NCBI RefSeq assembly: GCF_001999245.1
Contig: NZ_CP019630.1
Location: 868,001 to 932,000 of the forward strand
DNA length: 64,000 nt
Source of the DNA: Roseibium algicola
GTDB taxonomy: Bacteria; Pseudomonadota; Alphaproteobacteria; Rhizobiales; Stappiaceae
Direction of reading: 5' to 3'
The notes beneath the pieces were generated by a model, which did not search any database, was not told where the DNA came from, and worked only from the letters and a program-made list of their open reading frames with translations. Below, piece by piece: positions 60,455-64,000 of this stretch. The position numbers and the translations under genes were made by a program. Each line of letters starts with the position of its first letter. The stretch's first letter is position 1.

Positions 60455-61239
60455 CGCGAAACGCCGGACCTGGAAAATCTAATTTTCATCAGGGCAAACA
60501 GAAAACGCGGTATGCCGATGACATAGCGGCGGAACAGGCGGCGAGGTTCCTGCAACAGGCGGAACAGCCACTCAAGGCCGGCGGCCTGAACAATCTTCGG
60601 TGCGCGGACAACGGCCCCGGACATGAAGTCAAACAGCGCCCCGACCCCGATCGCGACAGGTACAGCCAGCGCCGACCGATTTTCAACGATGAAAGTCTCT
60701 TGCCTGGGGTTCCCCATGGCAACAAGCAAAAGGTCCGGCTTTGCCTCGTTGATCCCCTGGCACAAGCTGTCCAGTTCATCGCTTGCGAAATAGCCGTCCC
60801 GGTAGCCAACCACCTGGTGCTTCGGATAGGCAGTCTCGATATGCTCCTTGGCAAGGCGAACCTGTTCTTCCTTGGCGCCGAGCAGATAGATTCGGAGCGG
60901 AATGCCGATGTTCGCCAGGATCCGGGGAATGAGGTCAGTCCCGTTCAGATTTTCCGGAAACGGCTCTTCCCTGAGCAGCTTGCTGGCAAGGCTGATACCG
61001 ATTCCGTCGTTCAGAAGCGTCATTTTCTGGAGTGTTGCAGCGTAGCGAGGATCATCCATCGCTGACAGGAGCGTATGAGCGTTGCAGATGGCAATATCGA
61101 GATTCTGCCGCTTTTGAACGGCGGCCTCGACAAGCTGGATGGCATCCCGGGAGCGAAGACGCCCGATGGCAAACGGACCGATAGCGGTTGCTTCGATCCG
61201 GCACCCCAGCAGTTCACTCTCGAAATCTCTTGCCAGCAT
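60451..61239 (-). CDS. WecG/TagA/CpsF-family glycosyltransferase
   Basis: 262 residues, GT26 type: ICNAHTLLSAMDDPRYAATLQKM, LLNDGIGISLASKLL, NGTDLIPRI, IYLLGAKEEQVRLAKEHIETAYP, LLLVAMGNPRQETFIVENRSAL, IGVGALFDFMSGAVVRAPKIVQAAGLEWLFRLLQEP. These membrane-associated enzymes transfer UDP-sugars (ManNAcA, ManNAc, glucose) onto a lipid-linked sugar. Start of a second polysaccharide locus extending past the window. Confidence 0.88.
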   Translation of the reverse strand: MLARDFESELLGCRIEATAIGPFAIGRLRSRDAIQLVEAAVQKRQNLDIAICNAHTLLSAMDDPRYAATLQKMTLLNDGIGISLASKLLREEPFPENLNGTDLIPRILANIGIPLRIYLLGAKEEQVRLAKEHIETAYPKHQVVGYRDGYFASDELDSLCQGINEAKPDLLLVAMGNPRQETFIVENRSALAVPVAIGVGALFDFMSGAVVRAPKIVQAAGLEWLFRLLQEPRRLFRRYVIGIPRFLFALMKIRFSRSGVSR

Positions 61240-61402
61240 TCCGTTCCCAGTCTCCCCTTTACGTTCGTCCCGGTTACGACGGCGGCGAACGCATTAGAGC
61301 AATATCCGATCGGTCTCTAAGCAGTTGTAAACATAGCCGTTAGAAAGTTCGTAGTTACCGATATTTAATGGGCCTGACGGGCACGTTGAATCGGAGGGAA
61401 AA

Positions 61403-62017
61403 TCAGTCGGCGGTTTCCAACGGTTCACGCCATCCCCGCTTCGGCACGTCACTACGCTCAAACCGCGCCCGCTCCTTGAGCGCCTTGGCAGGATTACCTG
61501 CATAAACAGTCCATGGAGCCAGGTCTTTCACCGTTACCGCACGCGCTCCCAGAACAGCTCCCTCACCGACACGAACCCCGGGGCCAACAAAGGCTTCAGC
61601 GGCAACCCAGCTATAGGCCTCCAGAACAATGGGTTTTGCGATCAGCAGGAACTTGTCGTCGTTGATGTCATGCGTTCCCGCGCAGATGTGCGCGCGCTTG
61701 GAGACGACACCGTACCGGCCGATCGTGACAGGACCCATGTTGTAGATATCCGCGCCGTCTGCGATCGCGGCGAAATCCTCCAGGATCAGGTTGCCCGGAT
61801 GCCATATCCTGGCGGATGGAGCCACATAGACACCCTCCCCCACTGTCGCTCCGAACTGTCGCAAGAGCCAACGGCGCCAACCATGCAACGGCTGCGTCCA
61901 GGAGGCCAGAAGGAACCAGACTATGCCCCAGAGGATACGGAATAGCCTGTTCTTCAGGCCGAAGCTTTGCGCGCCGAGCGCCCTGGCGTCCCTGTCTTCG
62001 TCGATCTGGTTCGGCAT
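61403..62017 (-). CDS. Hexapeptide-repeat acetyltransferase (WcaF-like)
   Basis: 204 residues with left-handed beta-helix repeats: GATVGEGVYVAPSARIWHPGNLILEDFAAIADGADIYNMGPVTIGRYGVVSKRAHICAGTHDIND, then AFVGPGVRVGEGAVLGARAVTVKDLAPWTVYAGNPAKALKER. An O-acetyltransferase of the colanic-acid WcaF/NodL group that probably decorates the exopolysaccharide. An N-terminal hydrophobic part (ILWGIVWFLLASWTQPLHGW) is usual for the family. Leftward, 163 bp from the WecG-like gene. Confidence 0.88.
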   Translation of the reverse strand: MPNQIDEDRDARALGAQSFGLKNRLFRILWGIVWFLLASWTQPLHGWRRWLLRQFGATVGEGVYVAPSARIWHPGNLILEDFAAIADGADIYNMGPVTIGRYGVVSKRAHICAGTHDINDDKFLLIAKPIVLEAYSWVAAEAFVGPGVRVGEGAVLGARAVTVKDLAPWTVYAGNPAKALKERARFERSDVPKRGWREPLETAD

Positions 62018-62371
62018 TCATCGTCCTCCTGCGCAGCTCCCTCCAGCAGGTTGTTCGTGAAACGTGTTCCCGGCCAACATGGGGACGCCCTTCAACCTTG
62101 GGGGCTGCCTGCCGGCAATGTGACGAACTGTCGTTTAAAGTTAGTTATTTTTGTCGATTGTACATTTTCGGTGTCCCGTGACGCTCCAGAATGAAGCCGT
62201 TGGTGACGCAAGGTCGCGGCATTCACTCTTTATTGAAACGTGATGAGAGAAGTTTGCCCCGAAAATGACGATCAAACAGGCTGATAGAACGACCTGCGGC
62301 CTTGTTGCAATCAAAGACCGATGAGCGCGGCGCAACCGTTCTGCCGCTAATATTCGCTGCCGAGGGAAACA
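62018..62371. other. Divergent promoter region of the second polysaccharide locus
   Basis: 354 bp between the leftward acetyltransferase and the rightward GT4 gene. More AT-rich near 62130-62170. No operator recognised. Confidence 0.4.
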
Positions 62372-63592
62372 ATGGACACAAGAGCAGAATTCGGTGAACC
62401 GGGTGCAGCAGCACCTCTCATCCTGCATCTGAGCGCCGACTACCCGAACCCGCAGCAATTCCATCGCAGAACCACCGCAATCGAGCGTCTCGTCACCGGC
62501 GTGGACTTTGGCAGACACATCGTCGTCACGATGGACCGGACCAGCTTGCCCTGGCAGGCCAGCTTCAAGGATTGCGGTGAGATAAAAGGCGTGCGGCTAT
62601 TCTCCTACCGCTATTTCGGCCTGCCGATGGGTATAGGTCTCGCATCGGCGATGCGACGTATCGCAAGACATGTGTTTAAGACGCTGAAGACCGAGCGTGA
62701 GACACCTGCCCTCGTTCACGCACATAAACTCTCGTTTGAAGGCATCGCGGGACTGTGGCTGGCGGAACGGTTTGGACCGGATACCCGGCTGTTCATTTCC
62801 GTTCGCGGTGAATCGGAACGCAAGATACTGCTGTTCAAGCCGACGTACCGGAGCCTGATGCGCCGGATCGCGGCACGTGCGGACAAGATCTATCATATCT
62901 CCGCCTGGTTCCGGGACACCTACCACACGTATGTTCCAGCGCAGCCTGAGAAGGAAAGACTGCTTCCAAACATCGTTGGAAACTCCACCAGCAAAGTGCC
63001 GGTAAAGGATCCGATCCCCCGGTTCGTCAGCGTGTTCGATCTGGACATGCGCCGCCGGAAAGGAATGTCCGACCTGCTGCAGGGATTTGCCGTTTTCCAA
63101 AAAACACACCCGGACATCGGGCTGGACCTGATCGGCCCCGGCAGTGCGGAGGCCGTGGAAGCGGCGAAAAAGGAAATTGCCGAACTGGGGCTCGGCGACA
63201 GCGTACGGATCCTTGGACCGATGAACAGCAAGGACCTGTTCGAGGTTCTGCCGCACTATCTTGCGATGGCATTGGTCAGCTACAACGAGACCTTCGGGAT
63301 GGTCTACCTGGAAGCGCTGTTTGCCGGTTTGCCGATTATCTACGGCAAGGATACGGGTATCGACGGTTATCTTGACGACATCGATGTCGGTATCGGCGTG
63401 AACCCCGGTGATGTCGCTGGAATTGCGGCCGCTTTCAAGGAATTGGCGGAAAAATCAGCTCACTATCGCAGCCAGATTGTGGCAAGCGAGCAAATCTTGC
63501 ACGACCGGTTCAACCCTGCAATGATCCTTGAAAGTTACCGTCAGGACCTGGAAGCTGTCTTGACCCCAGATCAACAACGGAGCCGCACGTGA
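62372..63592 (+). CDS. GT4-family glycosyltransferase
   Basis: 406 residues. GT-B fold: LILHLSADYPNPQQFHRRTTAIERLV at the N-terminus (an unusual HRRTTAIE in place of the usual glycine loop), LVHAHKLSFEGIAGLWLA, ISVRGESERKIL, and a C-terminal FVSVFDLDMRRRKGMSDLLQGFAVF, then the E-x7-E-type segment SYNETFGMVYLEALFAGLPIIYG. Adds a sugar in exopolysaccharide assembly. Stop overlaps the next GTG (GTGA). Confidence 0.86.
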   Translation: MDTRAEFGEPGAAAPLILHLSADYPNPQQFHRRTTAIERLVTGVDFGRHIVVTMDRTSLPWQASFKDCGEIKGVRLFSYRYFGLPMGIGLASAMRRIARHVFKTLKTERETPALVHAHKLSFEGIAGLWLAERFGPDTRLFISVRGESERKILLFKPTYRSLMRRIAARADKIYHISAWFRDTYHTYVPAQPEKERLLPNIVGNSTSKVPVKDPIPRFVSVFDLDMRRRKGMSDLLQGFAVFQKTHPDIGLDLIGPGSAEAVEAAKKEIAELGLGDSVRILGPMNSKDLFEVLPHYLAMALVSYNETFGMVYLEALFAGLPIIYGKDTGIDGYLDDIDVGIGVNPGDVAGIAAAFKELAEKSAHYRSQIVASEQILHDRFNPAMILESYRQDLEAVLTPDQQRSRT

Positions 63593-64000
63593 CCGCAAAA
63601 AAGTCGAAGCGCCTATGGTCCTGGCTGACCGCGCTTGCTTTTGGTCTGGCTTTCCTCGTTTTCCTTGGTGGTTTCCTGTATCTGGACGAACGTCAGAATG
63701 CCATCGCTGCCGGAACTCAGGCAGCGAAGGAGGAGACGATGTCGATCCCCAAATTCAAACGGGGTATCAATGTTTCCAGACTGCAAAATTTTGCCTATCG
63801 GGATCCCGAGCGGCCGGGAAAATATCTCTGGCCACCGTTCCGGGGCGAATTGTCCAAGGTCTCCGACGCCGAACTTGAACGCCTGCGCGCGCTCGGGTTC
63901 GACTTCATTCGCTTTCCGATCGACGCCGGCGTCTTTCTGGCCGCGACGGACAGCGAACGCCGCATATTGCTGGATGATACGAAATCCATAACGGTTCGCT
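63589..64000 (+). CDS. Membrane-anchored GH5-like glycosidase (partial)
   Basis: The first 137 residues are seen before the window ends. GTG start overlaps the previous stop. A membrane anchor (WSWLTALAFGLAFLVFLGGFLYL) is followed by IPKFKRGINVSRLQNFAYRDPERPGKYLWPPFRGELSK and LERLRALGFDFIRFPIDAGVFL, the N-terminal TIM-barrel start of cellulase-type GH5 enzymes (RGINVSRLQ... FDFIRFPID). The catalytic Glu pair is not yet reached. Probably trims or releases the polysaccharide made by the neighbours. Confidence 0.8.
   Translation, partial: MTAKKSKRLWSWLTALAFGLAFLVFLGGFLYLDERQNAIAAGTQAAKEETMSIPKFKRGINVSRLQNFAYRDPERPGKYLWPPFRGELSKVSDAELERLRALGFDFIRFPIDAGVFLAATDSERRILLDDTKSITVR

Noticed and set aside
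1..64000. CRISPR arrays, insertion sequences and rRNA genes
   Set aside because: I saw no regularly spaced direct repeats, no transposase frame and no rRNA sequence; the only mobile-type genes are the repressor, Xis-like and integrase genes.

Overview
The window looks like a chromosomal segment of a free-living, probably marine alphaproteobacterium. The coding style is GC-rich, start/stop overlaps of the ATGA type are frequent, and the gene content (an amide-uptake operon with formamidase, a periplasmic sulfatase, a B12 cluster, a KpsMTE-type capsule exporter) would fit Hyphomicrobiales such as the Roseibium/Labrenzia/Stappia group. The genus is an inference from gene content and was not checked against any database.

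Layout. (1) 1-6.6 kb: a two-component system on the minus strand (histidine kinase plus the start of its response regulator) lies opposite a periplasmic set: type I sulfatase, HAD phosphatase, a DUF2092-like protein and a Gly/Asn-rich exported protein. (2) 7.0-10.06 kb: the right end of an integrated element, with a CI/S24-type repressor, an excisionase-like gene overlapping a tyrosine integrase, and a 3' fragment of tRNA-Thr(GGT) at 10013-10057 that marks the attachment site; the intact tRNA is not in the window. (3) 10.3-15.7 kb: a membrane/coiled-coil protein paired with a ClpP-like periplasmic protein, a divergent PhzF/LysR pair, and a deletion scar where the remains of a LysR gene and of a patatin-like lipase are fused back to back. 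(4) 15.7-27.2 kb: a sensing-and-use module for short amides or urea. A 1137-residue protein joins an NCS1-type permease, a Cys-rich segment, a histidine kinase and a receiver; it overlaps a LuxR-type response regulator gene and is divergent from a five-gene Urt/Fmd-type ABC transporter, formamidase (FmdA) and FmdB.

(5) 27.2-41.5 kb: a capsule or surface-polysaccharide island. The exporter genes kpsM-kpsT-kpsE and a nonulosonic-acid set (NeuB-like synthase without its usual C-terminal domain, NeuA fused to a KdsC-like phosphatase, a DUF6716-like transferase) run leftward. They are followed by a visibly AT-rich block of transferases, a large HAD protein and methyltransferases, and by a single-module KpsC-like Kdo transferase. 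The exact sugar cannot be read from the sequence.

(6) 42.1-48.1 kb: mixed housekeeping and sensory genes: a YegD-like Hsp70, a DUF1905 protein, a GcvR-like ACT protein, a membrane phosphatase with a CxxCH haem motif, a REP-like palindrome, a PepSY membrane protein and a DUF2946 protein. (7) 48.5-60.5 kb: a cobalamin cluster (cbiX, cobH, cobL, cobI, cbiG-cobJ fusion, cobM, cobB, cobA, cbiD, cobK), largely translationally coupled. CbiX, CbiG and CbiD together point to early cobalt insertion. (8) 60.4-64 kb: a second polysaccharide locus (WecG/TagA-type transferase, hexapeptide acetyltransferase, GT4 transferase, and a GH5-like glycosidase cut by the window end).
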